Source: Gottfriedia luciferensis
GTDB lineage: Bacteria; Bacillota; Bacilli; Bacillales; Bacillaceae_G
Assembly: GCF_001712755.1 (NCBI RefSeq)
Contig: NZ_MDKC01000037.1
Coordinates: 124,001-188,000, forward strand
DNA length: 64,000 nt
Direction: 5' to 3'
The notes below the pieces were generated by a model, which was not told the DNA's origin, did not search any database, and saw only the letters and a program-made list of their open reading frames with translations. Both the position numbers and the translations under genes were made by a program. Below are positions 7,811-16,590 of this stretch, piece by piece; positions within the stretch are counted from its first letter, which is position 1; each line of letters starts with the position of its first letter.

Positions 7811-8920
7811 ATGGATTCATTTATTAAAATTAGACGGGATTTACATTTAATTCCCGAACTTGGATTTCAAGAATTCAAAACACAAGCTTATTTACTAGAT
7901 TATTTATCTAGTTTAGATCAAGAAAGAATGGTAATTGATACTTGGAGAACAGGTATTTTCGTTCGCGTAAAAGGGTTAAATTCTACTAGAACGATTGGTT
8001 ACCGTACAGACATTGATGGATTGCCAATGAAAGAAAACACAGGATTAGAGTTTTCATCGATTCATGAAGGTAATATGCATGCCTGTGGTCATGATGTACA
8101 TATGAGTATTGCTTTGGGTGTTCTTACTAACCTTGTTAATGAGCCAATAAATGACGATGTCGTATTTATTTTTCAACCTGCTGAAGAAGGGCCTGGAGGA
8201 GCGGAGCCTTTACTTAAAAGTGAAGAATTTAAACCATTTAAACCAGATGTAATTTACGGTTTACATATAGCGCCTGAATATCCTGTTGGTACGATTGCTA
8301 CGAAACCTGGTATGTTATTTGCTCATACATCAGAGCTTTTTATTGATTTTCATGGCTTAAGCGGTCATGCTGCTTTCCCTCATTTAACGAATGATATGAT
8401 CGTTGCATCAAGTCATTTTATCACTCAAGTACAATCGGTTGTATCAAGAAATGTTAATCCATTAGACAGTGCTGTTATTACGATTGGAAAGATAACCGGT
8501 GGTACAGTTCAAAACGTTATTGCAGATCATGTTCGAATAGAAGGTACGATGCGAGCATTAAGTGAAGAAGCGATGCTAAAATTAAAAAACAGAATTGAAA
8601 GTCTTGTGAATGGATTTAAAGAGAGTTTTCAGTGTAAAATAGAAGTAGATTTTGGAAGTAATTACTATGGAGTAATAAACGATGAATCGTTGACGAATGA
8701 ATTCTTTCATTTTGCGAAACAATATGACGGTATTGAGGCTGTCCTATGCAATGTTGCAATGACAGGTGAAGATTTTGGTTATATGACAAAAGAAATTCCT
8801 GGCCTAATGTTTTGGATTGGTGTAAATTCAGATTTCGGACTCCATAACCAAAAATTAAACCCAGATGAGAATGTGATTCCTTTAATGATTCGATTTATTT
8901 CGGACTTTATGAAACAATAA
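7811..8920 (+). CDS. dapL: N-acetyl-diaminopimelate deacetylase
   Basis: M20-family metallohydrolase of 369 residues that removes acetate from N-acetyl-LL-diaminopimelate, acting with DapH. Metal ligands are visible in ACGHDVH (about 92-98), [20 protein letters not shown] and the late [18 protein letters not shown] and TGEDFGYM are typical of the family. The ATG follows GGAGGAG closely. B. subtilis has ykuS and ykuT after this gene; both are absent here. Confidence 0.95.
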   Translation: MDSFIKIRRDLHLIPELGFQEFKTQAYLLDYLSSLDQERMVIDTWRTGIFVRVKGLNSTRTIGYRTDIDGLPMKENTGLEFSSIHEGNMHACGHDVHMSIALGVLTNLVNEPINDDVVFIFQPAEEGPGGAEPLLKSEEFKPFKPDVIYGLHIAPEYPVGTIATKPGMLFAHTSELFIDFHGLSGHAAFPHLTNDMIVASSHFITQVQSVVSRNVNPLDSAVITIGKITGGTVQNVIADHVRIEGTMRALSEEAMLKLKNRIESLVNGFKESFQCKIEVDFGSNYYGVINDESLTNEFFHFAKQYDGIEAVLCNVAMTGEDFGYMTKEIPGLMFWIGVNSDFGLHNQKLNPDENVIPLMIRFISDFMKQ

Positions 8921-8923
8921 CAA

Positions 8924-8938
8924 TGAAAATGATTTTCA
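8924..8938. promoter_or_regulatory. Fur-like box
   Basis: TGAAAATGATTTTCA is a perfect 7-1-7 palindrome with two symmetric differences from the Bacillus Fur consensus TGATAATNATTATCA. It lies 25 bases upstream of the ykuU -35. Confidence 0.5.
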
Positions 8939-8940
8939 GT

Positions 8941-8955
8941 TAATAATAATTATAA
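8941..8955. promoter_or_regulatory. PerR-like box
   Basis: TAATAATAATTATAA differs at one position from the PerR consensus TTATAATNATTATAA and lies immediately upstream of the ykuU -35. In such AT-rich DNA one match could be chance, but the position before a peroxiredoxin gene is suggestive. Confidence 0.5.
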
Positions 8956-8962
8956 ATTAATA

Positions 8963-8991
8963 TTGACTTTAATTAACTAGTTTACTATAAT
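8963..8991 (+). promoter_or_regulatory. Sigma-A promoter of ykuU
   Basis: TTGACT at 8963-8968 and TATAAT at 8986-8991 with a 17-base spacer, about 47 bases before the ykuU ATG. Confidence 0.8.
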
Positions 8992-9037
8992 ATCACTTGT
9001 ATGATAAATAGTTACATAAATATTGGAGGTAATAACG

Positions 9038-9580
9038 ATGGCAGAACGTTTAGTAGGAAAACAAGCACCACGCTTTGAAATGGAAGCAGTTTTAGCAAAT
9101 AAAGAATTTGGTAAAGTAAGCTTAGAAGAAAACATGAAAAACGATAAATGGACAGTATTATACTTCTATCCAATGGACTTCACTTTTGTATGTCCAACTG
9201 AAATCGTAGCAATCTCTGATCGTTACGACGAGTTTGAAGATCTTGATGCTGAAGTTGTAGGTGTTTCTACAGATACAATCCACACTCACTTAGCATGGAT
9301 CAACACTGATCGTAAAGATAATGGCTTAGGACAATTAAAATATGCATTAGGTGCAGATACAAACCACGCTATTTCTCGTGACTATGGCGTATTAATTGAA
9401 GAAGAAGGTATTGCATTACGTGGATTATTCATCATCAGCCCAGAGGGTGAATTAATGTACCAAGTAGTACACCACAACAACATCGGTCGTGAAGTTGATG
9501 AAGTTTTACGTGTACTTCAAGCTTTACAAACTGGTGGACTTTGCCCAGCTAACTGGAAACCAGGTCAAGCAACTCTATAA
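9038..9580 (+). CDS. ykuU: YkuU, typical 2-Cys peroxiredoxin
   Basis: AhpC/TSA-family thiol peroxidase, 180 residues as in B. subtilis YkuU. The peroxidatic Cys is in FTFVCPTEIVA (about 52) and the resolving Cys in GGLCPANWKPG near the C-terminus, so it should form the usual head-to-tail dimer and reduce peroxides with thioredoxin-type partners. The ATG at 9038 follows GGAGG. Upstream lie a clear sigma-A promoter and boxes resembling Fur and PerR sites. The codons look like those of a highly expressed gene. Confidence 0.94.
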   Translation: MAERLVGKQAPRFEMEAVLANKEFGKVSLEENMKNDKWTVLYFYPMDFTFVCPTEIVAISDRYDEFEDLDAEVVGVSTDTIHTHLAWINTDRKDNGLGQLKYALGADTNHAISRDYGVLIEEEGIALRGLFIISPEGELMYQVVHHNNIGREVDEVLRVLQALQTGGLCPANWKPGQATL

Positions 9581-9606
9581 TTCACAGTCAATTAAGATTT
9601 AATGTC

Positions 9607-9635
9607 AAAGGTCTAACTTATAGTTAGGCCTTTTT
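9607..9635 (+). terminator. ykuU terminator
   Basis: Stem AAAGGTCTAACT / AGTTAGGCCTTT (one wobble), 3-base loop, T run. Confidence 0.87.
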
Positions 9636-9701
9636 AAACACAATAACGAAAAGTGGAACAAGCTCACATTGAGCTAATGAAACAAGTAGGAGGACTATAA
9701 A

Positions 9702-10157
9702 ATGAGACTTCGCTCACCAATGCCTGAATTAGATGGTGCAACAACAGTATTAAATGGAGAAATTCAAAAAGAAAACCTAATTGGTGATAAACCAACATTA
9801 ATACATTTTTGGTCAGTTAGTTGCCATTTATGTAAAGTAGCAATGCCAAACATTAATGCTTTTAGAGATGAATATAAAGATCGATTAAATGTTGTAAGTG
9901 TTCATATGCCAAGATCTGAAGATGATTTAGATATTGATAAAATTAAAGAAGTTGCAAACGAACATGGAATTACACAAACAATTTTAGTTGATAACCAACA
10001 TACGATTACAGATGCTTTTGAAAATAAATATGTACCATCATATTACGTGTTTGATAAAACAGGTGTATTACGCCACTTCCAAGCTGGAGAAGGCGGAATG
10101 CCAATGTTAGAAAAGCGTGTTAATCGAGTACTAGATGAAGCAGCAAAAGTAGAATAG
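9702..10157 (+). CDS. ykuV: YkuV, thiol-disulfide oxidoreductase
   Basis: 151-residue thioredoxin-like protein of the TlpA/ResA type without signal peptide, hence cytosolic. The redox motif is CHLC in WSVSCHLCKVAMP (about 41-44) and the cis-Pro loop is YVPSYYVFDK. HMPRSEDDLD and FQAGEGGMPMLEKRVNRVL match B. subtilis YkuV closely. Next to the peroxiredoxin ykuU, it may be its reductant or part of the same stress response. AGGAGG precedes the ATG. Confidence 0.92.
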   Translation: MRLRSPMPELDGATTVLNGEIQKENLIGDKPTLIHFWSVSCHLCKVAMPNINAFRDEYKDRLNVVSVHMPRSEDDLDIDKIKEVANEHGITQTILVDNQHTITDAFENKYVPSYYVFDKTGVLRHFQAGEGGMPMLEKRVNRVLDEAAKVE

Positions 10158-10180
10158 TTTTTAGAATCAATCATCACATA

Positions 10181-10206
10181 AGAGACTTTTTTAAAGTCTC
10201 TTTTTT
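10181..10206 (+). terminator. ykuV terminator, left copy
   Basis: Stem AGAGACTTT / AAAGTCTCT followed by T6. The same hairpin recurs on the far side of repeat copy A. Confidence 0.88.
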
Positions 10207-10236
10207 CGTGTAAGGAAATCCAAAAAAACTGAGTTT

Positions 10237-10346
10237 CAGACTGATTGCAAGCGCTTGTCTTTCGAGGCGCGAAGTTACCTTTGACGGTAATGAGCACCAC
10301 AGAACAGGCGAGGCAACGAAGAAAGCGAGCGTTAATCAACAGTCTG
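10237..10346. repeat. CAGACTG element, copy A
   Basis: 110-bp element with CAGACTG/CAGTCTG ends. The first 38 bases are identical to copy B; a 20-base internal segment present in B is missing. It shares the inner TTACC/GGTAA stem and the right-hand CAACGAAGAAAGCGAGCG. It is flanked by duplicated terminators. Confidence 0.88.
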
Positions 10347-10348
10347 AG

Positions 10349-10373
10349 GAGACTTTTTTTAAAGTCTCTTTTT
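10349..10373 (+). terminator. ykuV terminator, right copy
   Basis: GAGACTTT / AAAGTCTC stem with T runs, nearly the same sequence as the terminator at 10181. Confidence 0.8.
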
Positions 10374-10481
10374 GTATTTCCGTAATCTTCATCTTGAAAC
10401 TAGTAGAAAGTGTATTTTATAGGTATAATTAAAGAAAACTAATCTTTATTTTAAGGAATTTTTCTGTAGGAGGAAAAAAGT

Positions 10482-11516
10482 TTGGAGATTCAAACAATCG
10501 CAATCTTTATCTTATGGTTGTTTTTATATGCCTACATGATTATTGCTTCAATTGATTTTGGTGCAGGATTTTATGCGTTTTATGCAATTACAACTAAAGA
10601 AGAACCAAAATTAATTGGCTTAATAAATCGACATCTTTCATCTATTTGGGAACTTGCTACATTATTTTTCATTTTCTTCTTCGTAGGTGTAGTCGGTATA
10701 TTCCCAAGGGTAGCATATTATTATGGTGTTCCCTTATTAGTTCCGGGTAGTGTAGCAATGATTTTTTTAGCAATTAGGGGATCGTTTTATACTTTTCAGC
10801 AATATGGGGGAAATAGGAGTAAGTTCTTTTTAATTTTGTATGGTGCGACAAGTCTATTAATACCTGTTACATTATCTACAGTTTTAACAATTTCTGAAGG
10901 TGGATTTATTATCGAGAACGGAACAGATATACGTTTTTATCCATTTAAATTAATTACGAATTCTTATTCACTATCCGTTATGCTATTGGCTGTATGTTCA
11001 GTCCTATTTATTAGTGCAATGTTTTTAATTTATTCCGCAAAACTAATTAATGATTCGGAATCGGAAACTAAATTAAGAAAGTATGTACTAGTCTGGTCAT
11101 TGCCAACGATTATTTCGAGTATCATCGTATTTTTATCAATGAAGTTACATAATAAAGTTCATTTTGATCGAATGCATAATGTATGGGAATTCTTTCTTAT
11201 CTCTTTAATTTGCTTTTGTATAGCAATTTATTTTGTTATAAAAAGAAAAAGATATGGTTTAGCGTTTATATTAGTATTATTACAATATTTCTTCGCATTT
11301 TTTGGGTATGGAATAAGTCATCTACCATTTATCTTATATCCTTATTTAAGAATTGAAACAAGTTTTGCAAAAAGTAGTTTAGCGATCGTACTAATTATCC
11401 TGTTTGTTGTATTTTTTATCTTATTTACAGTGTATTTTATATTTTTAGTTCTTCATAAACCTTTTTTTATGAAAGTGTTTTTAAAAAGTAATGAAAAAAA
11501 TGACTTTCAAGATTAA
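10482..11516 (+). CDS. CydB-like membrane protein (cytochrome bd subunit II type)
   Basis: 344-residue polytopic protein with about eight hydrophobic segments. The start (LWLFLYAYMIIASIDFGAGF) carries the conserved DFG segment of cytochrome bd subunit II, and FPRVAYYYGVPLLVPGSV continues the resemblance. No subunit I is adjacent, so it is an orphan in this window. It could pair with a CydA encoded elsewhere or do something else. TTG 10482 follows AGGAGG. It ends in a shared terminator with rnjA. Confidence 0.68.
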   Translation: MEIQTIAIFILWLFLYAYMIIASIDFGAGFYAFYAITTKEEPKLIGLINRHLSSIWELATLFFIFFFVGVVGIFPRVAYYYGVPLLVPGSVAMIFLAIRGSFYTFQQYGGNRSKFFLILYGATSLLIPVTLSTVLTISEGGFIIENGTDIRFYPFKLITNSYSLSVMLLAVCSVLFISAMFLIYSAKLINDSESETKLRKYVLVWSLPTIISSIIVFLSMKLHNKVHFDRMHNVWEFFLISLICFCIAIYFVIKRKRYGLAFILVLLQYFFAFFGYGISHLPFILYPYLRIETSFAKSSLAIVLIILFVVFFILFTVYFIFLVLHKPFFMKVFLKSNEKNDFQD

Positions 11517-11518
11517 TA

Positions 11519-11566
11519 AAAAAGGGCGATTTCAAAAGTATTTTGACTTTTGAAATCGCCCTTTTA
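11519..11566. terminator. Bidirectional terminator, cydB-like / rnjA
   Basis: 19-bp perfect stem (AAAGGGCGATTTCAAAAGT and complement), A and T runs on the two sides, between convergent genes. Confidence 0.92.
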
Positions 11567-11580
11567 TCATGTACTAATGA

Positions 11581-13248
11581 TTAAACTTCCATAATAATTG
11601 GGAGAATCATTGGTTTACGTTTTGTTTTTTCGTATAAGAAAGGTGATAAAGTATCAGTAATTTCATTTTTTATCTCAGACCATTGAGAAGTTTTACGCTC
11701 CATGATCTTGTTTAAATGAGTAGAAATCATTGCTTGTGCTTCATTTATTAAATCGCCACTTTCTCTCATATAAACGAAACCGCGTGAAATAATATCTGGT
11801 CCTGCCGAGATTTTAAATTCTTTCATATCGATACTTACGACAACGATTACAAGACCTTCTTCAGATAAAATTCTACGGTCTCTTAAAACGATATTACCAA
11901 TATCGCCGATACCGCTTCCATCAATATAAACATTACCAGAAGGAACTTTACCTGCAACCATAGCCTCATCTGCACGAAGAGCTAAAACCTCACCATTATC
12001 CATGATAAAGCAGTTTTCTTCAGGTACTCCACAGTCCATAGCAAGCTTAGCATGCATGCGCTGCATTCTATATTCACCGTGAATTGGCATAAAGTATTTA
12101 GGTTTCATCAGTCTAAGCATTAATTTTTGTTCTTCTTGTCCACCATGACCACTAGTATGAATATCATTTAATGAACCGTGAATTACTTCTGCACCAGCAC
12201 GGTATAGTAAGTTGATTGTACGGTTTACGCTCATTGTATTACCTGGAATTGGTGAAGAAGAAAATACTACAGTATCTCCAGGAATAATTTGAATTTGACG
12301 ATGTGTACCATTTGCTATACGTGATAATGCAGCCATAGGTTCACCTTGACTACCTGTACATAAAATGACTAATTGATTAGCTGGAATACGATTAATTTGA
12401 GATGCATCGATAAATGTATCCTTTGGACATTTGATATAACCTAAGTCATGACCAATCTCGATATTCGCTTCCATACTTCTACCAAAAACAGCAATTTTAC
12501 GTCCAGTTGCAATAGCAGATTCAACTACTTGCTGAAGACGATGAATGTTTGATGCGAATGTTGCAAAAATAATTCGACCGTCTACTTTACGGAAGATTTC
12601 ATTAATCGTGTCTCCGACTTTTCTTTCAGACATTGTAAAATGTGATACTTCACTATTTGTACTGTCAGAAAGTAGACATAAAACGCCTTCCTTACCAATC
12701 TCAGCCATTTTTGTTAAATTAGCTGTTTCTCCAACTGGTGTAAAGTCGAATTTAAAGTCACCTGTATGAACGACTTGTCCTTGTGGAGTTTTTACAACAA
12801 TTCCGTAACAATCTGGAATACTGTGAGTAGTACGGTAAAAAGTTACGCTAGTTTTTCTAAATTTAATGATGTCGTCTTCTTTTATTTCAATTAATTTTGC
12901 TTTTCTTAAAAGACCGTGTTCTTCTAGTTTATTTTTAATTAAGCCAAGAGCAAGTTTTCCACCATAAATTGGAATGTTTAATTCTCTTAATAAATATGGA
13001 ATACCACCAATGTGGTCTTCATGTCCGTGAGTGATAAATAAACCTTTAATTTTTTCCTCATTTCGAACTAAGTAGGAATAATCAGGTATAACATAGTCTA
13101 TCCCTAGTAGCTCATCTTCAGGGAACTTGATTCCGGCATCTATTAATATAATTTCATCTTGATATTGTACTGCGTATGTATTTTTACCAATTTCCCCTAA
13201 GCCACCTAGTGCGAATACGGCAGCTTGATCATTTTTAAGAAATTTCAT
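11581..13248 (-). CDS. rnjA: Ribonuclease J1
   Basis: Metallo-beta-lactamase/beta-CASP ribonuclease with 5'-3' exo- and endonuclease activity, central to mRNA turnover and 16S rRNA maturation. 555 residues, the usual length. The metal motif [10 protein letters not shown] is near 73-82, further ligands are in HTGDFKFD, and beta-CASP motifs appear in LCTGSQGEP and SGHGGQEE with IHGEYRM. It starts 3 bases after the rpoY stop, the arrangement conserved in Bacillus. In B. subtilis the SR1 peptide SR1P acts on GapA and through it on RNase J1; an SR1P gene is in this window. Confidence 0.97.
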   Translation of the reverse strand: MKFLKNDQAAVFALGGLGEIGKNTYAVQYQDEIILIDAGIKFPEDELLGIDYVIPDYSYLVRNEEKIKGLFITHGHEDHIGGIPYLLRELNIPIYGGKLALGLIKNKLEEHGLLRKAKLIEIKEDDIIKFRKTSVTFYRTTHSIPDCYGIVVKTPQGQVVHTGDFKFDFTPVGETANLTKMAEIGKEGVLCLLSDSTNSEVSHFTMSERKVGDTINEIFRKVDGRIIFATFASNIHRLQQVVESAIATGRKIAVFGRSMEANIEIGHDLGYIKCPKDTFIDASQINRIPANQLVILCTGSQGEPMAALSRIANGTHRQIQIIPGDTVVFSSSPIPGNTMSVNRTINLLYRAGAEVIHGSLNDIHTSGHGGQEEQKLMLRLMKPKYFMPIHGEYRMQRMHAKLAMDCGVPEENCFIMDNGEVLALRADEAMVAGKVPSGNVYIDGSGIGDIGNIVLRDRRILSEEGLVIVVVSIDMKEFKISAGPDIISRGFVYMRESGDLINEAQAMISTHLNKIMERKTSQWSEIKNEITDTLSPFLYEKTKRKPMILPIIMEV

Positions 13249-13251
13249 AAA

Positions 13252-13464
13252 TTACGCTAGCTCCAAAATTTTAAAGCTTTCACTTTGTTTTTCGAATTCA
13301 AGATGAGCACCGGTTAAAGCTTGAACAAGCTCAATATTATAATTGAAAGGTAATAATTTCGCACGAACTTCTCTTTCACTATCTGCTTCTAGATAAACTG
13401 TTTTAGTTTTTTCTCTTACAGGTACCTCTAATGGTAATTCCTGATAGTATACTTTAAAAATCAT
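13252..13464 (-). CDS. rpoY: RNA polymerase epsilon subunit
   Basis: 70 residues beginning [20 protein letters not shown], with the conserved [13 protein letters not shown] segment, matching YkzG/RpoY, the small epsilon subunit of Firmicute RNA polymerase. It forms an operon with rnjA. AGGAGAG precedes the ATG. Confidence 0.94.
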   Translation of the reverse strand: MIFKVYYQELPLEVPVREKTKTVYLEADSEREVRAKLLPFNYNIELVQALTGAHLEFEKQSESFKILELA

Positions 13465-13559
13465 TTAAATCTCTCCTTGTCAAATCACTATCTTCTCAAT
13501 ATTATAAGTGATTTTCTATATATTTTCATTCTTTTTATTGAAGATTACCTAAAATACGG

Positions 13560-13658
13560 TTATTTTAAAAAAAAATTTGAAATTATTGAGATATATTTCT
13601 TCTTTTTCAAAAATTGTTTTAGCCGTTTTTTTAATTTTTTTCGAAGTTTACGTAACAT
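13560..13658 (-). CDS. Putative 32-aa very basic peptide upstream of rpoY
   Basis: ATG at 13658 follows a perfect AGGAGG at 8 bases and opens 32 codons: MLRKLRKKLKKRLKQFLKKKK, then a short hydrophobic tail ending SNFFLK. About half the residues are Lys or Arg. It lies 95 bases upstream of rpoY on the same strand, so it may be a leader peptide or a small RNA-binding protein. I do not recognise a family. A + strand frame over the same bases has no ribosome site. Confidence 0.55.
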   Translation of the reverse strand: MLRKLRKKLKKRLKQFLKKKKYISIISNFFLK

Positions 13659-13812
13659 TAGTTTTACCTCCTAGACATGAAATTAAACTTATATAAAGAG
13701 AACACGGACATAGTATATTTATGTTTAGTATAGAACGAAAAAACATTTTCATTCAATATAATCCAAAAAGCAGTTAAAATAGAGGGTATCTTAAAGTTAA
13801 GGGGAGAAGAAT

Positions 13813-14721
13813 GTGAAGAAGTTATATGGAGCTTTGTTTTTATTAAGTATTATTTGGAGTACATCTTTTTTATTTATTAAGCTCCTTTTAAACGATATAG
13901 GGCCAGAAGCAATTGTATTTTATCGCTGTTTCTTTGGTGCTATGACATTATTAATTATTATGTTAATCAAAAAGGTAAAGATTGATTATAAAAATTTACC
14001 GAAAATGAGTTTAATTATCGTCATTTCATTATTTAATCATGCTATACCGTGGCTTTTTCTTTCTTTTAGCGAGACACATCTGCAAAGTAATGAAGCGGCA
14101 GTATTGAATGCTTTTACGCCAATTGCAACACTCATTATTGGCTATTTTTTCTTTTCTCAAAAAATTCATAAGAAACAATGGATTGGACTTATGATCGGGA
14201 TCGTTGGACTTATGATTATGATGAATCTTAATCCATCAACAATTTTCTCCGATAATATAATTTATTCAATATTAATGTTATTTGTTACTTTTTGTTATGG
14301 GCTTGGTTCACATTTAACGAAAAAGTATTTACAAAAAATTGATGTAATGATTGTTTCATTTTTAACCTTAGGTATTTCTGGTGTATTCGGCTTTTTTTAT
14401 ATGATCATTGTAGGGAAGGGCACTTTAAAACCATTTGTTAATTTTGAAGTTTTTAGTGGTGTGTTTGGACTAGGCGTTATATGTTCTGGGTTGGCATATT
14501 TATTATTTTATTATATGGTTAAAGAGGGAAGTGCAGAATTTGCAACAATGGTTACTTATATAGTACCTGTATTTGCTTCGATTTGGGGCTTTTTCTTTTT
14601 AAGTGAGCCTTTATCTTTCAAAATGATATTAGGGTTGTTAATCGTACTTCTAGGAGTATTTATTACGAATAGTAAACAAAAGTCAAAAATGAATAACTCA
14701 AAAGCAAATGCAGCGTCTTAG
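13813..14721 (+). CDS. EamA/DMT-family transporter
   Basis: 302 residues with ten predicted transmembrane segments and two EamA halves, as in drug/metabolite exporters. Segments such as WSTSFLFIKLLLNDIGPEAIVFYRC and the second-half GSAEFATMVTYIVPVFASIWGFFFLSEPL are typical. The substrate is unknown. GTG start after AGGGGAG. The HAD phosphatase gene follows 15 bases later, so the two may form an operon. Confidence 0.87.
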   Translation: MKKLYGALFLLSIIWSTSFLFIKLLLNDIGPEAIVFYRCFFGAMTLLIIMLIKKVKIDYKNLPKMSLIIVISLFNHAIPWLFLSFSETHLQSNEAAVLNAFTPIATLIIGYFFFSQKIHKKQWIGLMIGIVGLMIMMNLNPSTIFSDNIIYSILMLFVTFCYGLGSHLTKKYLQKIDVMIVSFLTLGISGVFGFFYMIIVGKGTLKPFVNFEVFSGVFGLGVICSGLAYLLFYYMVKEGSAEFATMVTYIVPVFASIWGFFFLSEPLSFKMILGLLIVLLGVFITNSKQKSKMNNSKANAAS

Positions 14722-14736
14722 TGAGGGGAGAATAAT

Positions 14737-15510
14737 ATGACTAAACCAATCGTTTTTTTTGATATAGATGGAACGATTTTAAATCATGATAAAGTAATTC
14801 CGGATAGTACAAAGAAAGCAATTTCGGAACTTCAAAATAAAGATATCCACGTAGCGATTGCAACTGGTCGTGCGCCATTCATGTTTAAAGAAATTCGTGA
14901 AGAATTAAATATAAATAGTTTTATAAGTTTAAATGGACAATATGCTGAATTTGAAGGTGAAGCTATTCACAAACATGCCCTACATCCAGAACAACTTCAC
15001 CAATTTACTCAAAAAGCAAAAGAACTAGGCATTCCGCTTATCTATTTAAATAACGAGACAATGAGAGCGTCAATTGATTCACATCCTCATATAAAAGAAG
15101 CAATGACATCGATCAGAATGCAACATCCTGAAGTTCAGCATGATTTTTATCTTAATCGTGAAATTTATCAAGTCTTACTGTTCTGTGAAGAGCATCAAGA
15201 GCCATCTTTAACCGATGGGTTTAATGAATTTAATTTTATTCGTTGGCATGAATATTCGTCAGATGTCTTACCAGTTGGAGGATCTAAAGCGAATGGAATA
15301 CTTCAAATGGTAAACCATCTTGGATTTGATATGCAAAATGTGATCGCATTTGGTGACGGATTAAATGATTTAGAAATGATTGAAAAAGTTGGTACAGGTA
15401 TCGCCATGGGTAATGCAGTAGATCCACTAAAAAAATTAGCTAACCATATCACAACGAATGTTGATGAAGATGGAATTTTAAACGGTTTAAAATGGGCAGG
15501 ACTTCTTTAA
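14737..15510 (+). CDS. ykrA: Cof-type HAD phosphatase (YkrA-like)
   Basis: 257-residue HAD hydrolase of the Cof/IIB class: motif I FFDIDGTIL (about 7-15), motif II ATGRAP, the Lys in GGSKANGI, and motif IV GDGLNDLEMIEKVGTGIAMGNA. Such enzymes dephosphorylate sugar phosphates or nucleotides; the specific substrate is unknown. Position before def matches B. subtilis ykrA. A CAGACTG element lies just downstream. Confidence 0.88.
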   Translation: MTKPIVFFDIDGTILNHDKVIPDSTKKAISELQNKDIHVAIATGRAPFMFKEIREELNINSFISLNGQYAEFEGEAIHKHALHPEQLHQFTQKAKELGIPLIYLNNETMRASIDSHPHIKEAMTSIRMQHPEVQHDFYLNREIYQVLLFCEEHQEPSLTDGFNEFNFIRWHEYSSDVLPVGGSKANGILQMVNHLGFDMQNVIAFGDGLNDLEMIEKVGTGIAMGNAVDPLKKLANHITTNVDEDGILNGLKWAGLL

Positions 15511-15543
15511 GTCTGTAGATATAACTACAAAAACATTTATTTT

Positions 15544-15669
15544 CAGACTGATTGCAAGCGCTTGTCTTTCGAGGCGCGAAGTCTGGTGAGGAGCGGAGTT
15601 ACCCTAAACGGTAAGAGCACCGCAGACAGGCGAAGCAACGAAGAAAGCGAGCGTTTGGCGGGCAGTCTG
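15544..15669. repeat. CAGACTG element, copy B (best-preserved)
   Basis: 126-bp element. The terminal inverted repeat extends to 10 bp (TTTCAGACTG / CAGTCTGAAA). The left CGCTTGTCTTTC region can pair with the right GAAAGCGAGCG, and an inner TTACC/GGTAA stem sits in the middle, so either strand can fold into one long interrupted hairpin. GC-rich compared with its surroundings. A terminator follows directly on the right, but unlike copies A and C no duplicate is seen on the left. Confidence 0.9.
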
Positions 15670-15670
15670 A

Positions 15671-15702
15671 AAGAGCGATTGGTTTTCCAATCGCTCTTTT
15701 TT
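15671..15702. terminator. Bidirectional terminator, ykrA / def
   Basis: Perfect 12-bp stem (AAGAGCGATTGG, loop TTTT) next to repeat copy B; it reaches to the def stop codon. Confidence 0.9.
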
Positions 15703-16258
15703 ATTTTCTCTCTAAAGGTGAAGCGCCTTCTGGAGGAGAAAAAGGATTTGTTTTATTAATACGATCATAAAACATTACTCCATTTAGATGATCAATTTCA
15801 TGCTGGAAGCAAATTGCTGGTAAACCTTTTAAACGAATTTTTACTTCTCCTAATCTCGTGTCAAAACCAGTAACTGTTATTCTTGCGTATCGTGGAACAT
15901 ATCCAGGAACATCTCGATCAACAGATAAGCAGCCTTCACCACCTGATAAATAAACTTCCTCAACAGAATGACTTACAATTTTTGGATTTAATAAAGCATA
16001 ACTATATAAATTACCTTGTAAGTCAGTAACATGAACACCTATGGCTCTTTTTAGAATTCCAATTTGTGGCGCAGCTAATCCGATACCAGATCGTAGACCG
16101 TATTCGGCAGCTATTTCTGGATTCTGACTATTTATAACATATTCTAATAATGAATTCGCTAAATGAATATCCTCTGCCGATGGAGGTAAGCTTACTTCAC
16201 TCGAGATTTCCCTTAATCTAGGATCGCCTTCTCGAATTATATCTTTCATTGTAATCAA
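15701..16258 (-). CDS. def: Peptide deformylase
   Basis: Removes the formyl group from the initiator Met of nascent proteins. 185 residues with all three motifs: GIGLAAPQIG (about 59-68), EGCLSV, and the metal-binding QHEIDHLNG. It corresponds to the DefB (YkrB) type of B. subtilis, which lies at the same place in the gene order. The start MITMKDIIREGDPRL has a possible alternative at the internal Met. Confidence 0.96.
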   Translation of the reverse strand: MITMKDIIREGDPRLREISSEVSLPPSAEDIHLANSLLEYVINSQNPEIAAEYGLRSGIGLAAPQIGILKRAIGVHVTDLQGNLYSYALLNPKIVSHSVEEVYLSGGEGCLSVDRDVPGYVPRYARITVTGFDTRLGEVKIRLKGLPAICFQHEIDHLNGVMFYDRINKTNPFSPPEGASPLERK

Positions 16259-16375
16259 ATGAATTTCACTCCTGTCTCATTTTTCCTTAATATAAGTATG
16301 TACTATTCACTAGTATTATTAATTTAGTCTAACAAATCTTTATTAAATTGTCAGTCACAAGCAGGTAGAATGGAA

Positions 16376-16402
16376 AAAGGAGCGATAAATTATCGCTCCT
16401 TA
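16376..16402 (-). terminator. Terminator of YjcZ-type gene
   Basis: Stem AAGGAGCGATAA / TCGCTCCTT; on the minus strand it is followed by a T run. Confidence 0.78.
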
Positions 16403-16446
16403 AAGTTTGTGGTTATACATTAATAATAGAGGCTTACAAGTGTGAA

Positions 16447-16590
16447 TTATAAAACGAAAGCTGCACCAACGATAATTAATAAAATGAATAGAACAACGAT
16501 TAATGCGAAACCGCCGTAACCGCAACCGCATCCGCCGCCGTAACCATAACCAGGGTATCCACCTTTTCCACCGTATCCGTAACCGTACAT
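16447..16590 (-). CDS. YjcZ-family small Gly/Tyr-rich membrane peptide
   Basis: 47 residues starting [20 protein letters not shown], then CGCGYGG and a hydrophobic C-terminal helix [20 protein letters not shown]. This is the layout of the YjcZ/YhjA-type sporulation-associated peptides common in Bacillus. GGGAGGT lies 8 bases before the ATG and a terminator follows. The frame is shorter than usual gene-finding cut-offs. Function unknown; a role in the spore or membrane is inferred from the family. Confidence 0.85.
   Translation of the reverse strand: MYGYGYGGKGGYPGYGYGGGCGCGYGGFALIVVLFILLIIVGAAFVL

Noticed and set aside
10043-10339. Minus-strand open frame through ykuV and repeat copy A
   Set aside because: Overlaps the real ykuV gene and the repeat; low-complexity product without ribosome site.
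13477-13674. + strand frame opposite the basic peptide
   Set aside because: Phe/Ile-rich translation of AT-rich DNA without ribosome site; the minus-strand frame has AGGAGG.
15562-15759. Open frame across repeat copy B on the + strand
   Set aside because: It lies almost wholly in the repeat and its terminator, has no ribosome site and runs into def on the other strand.
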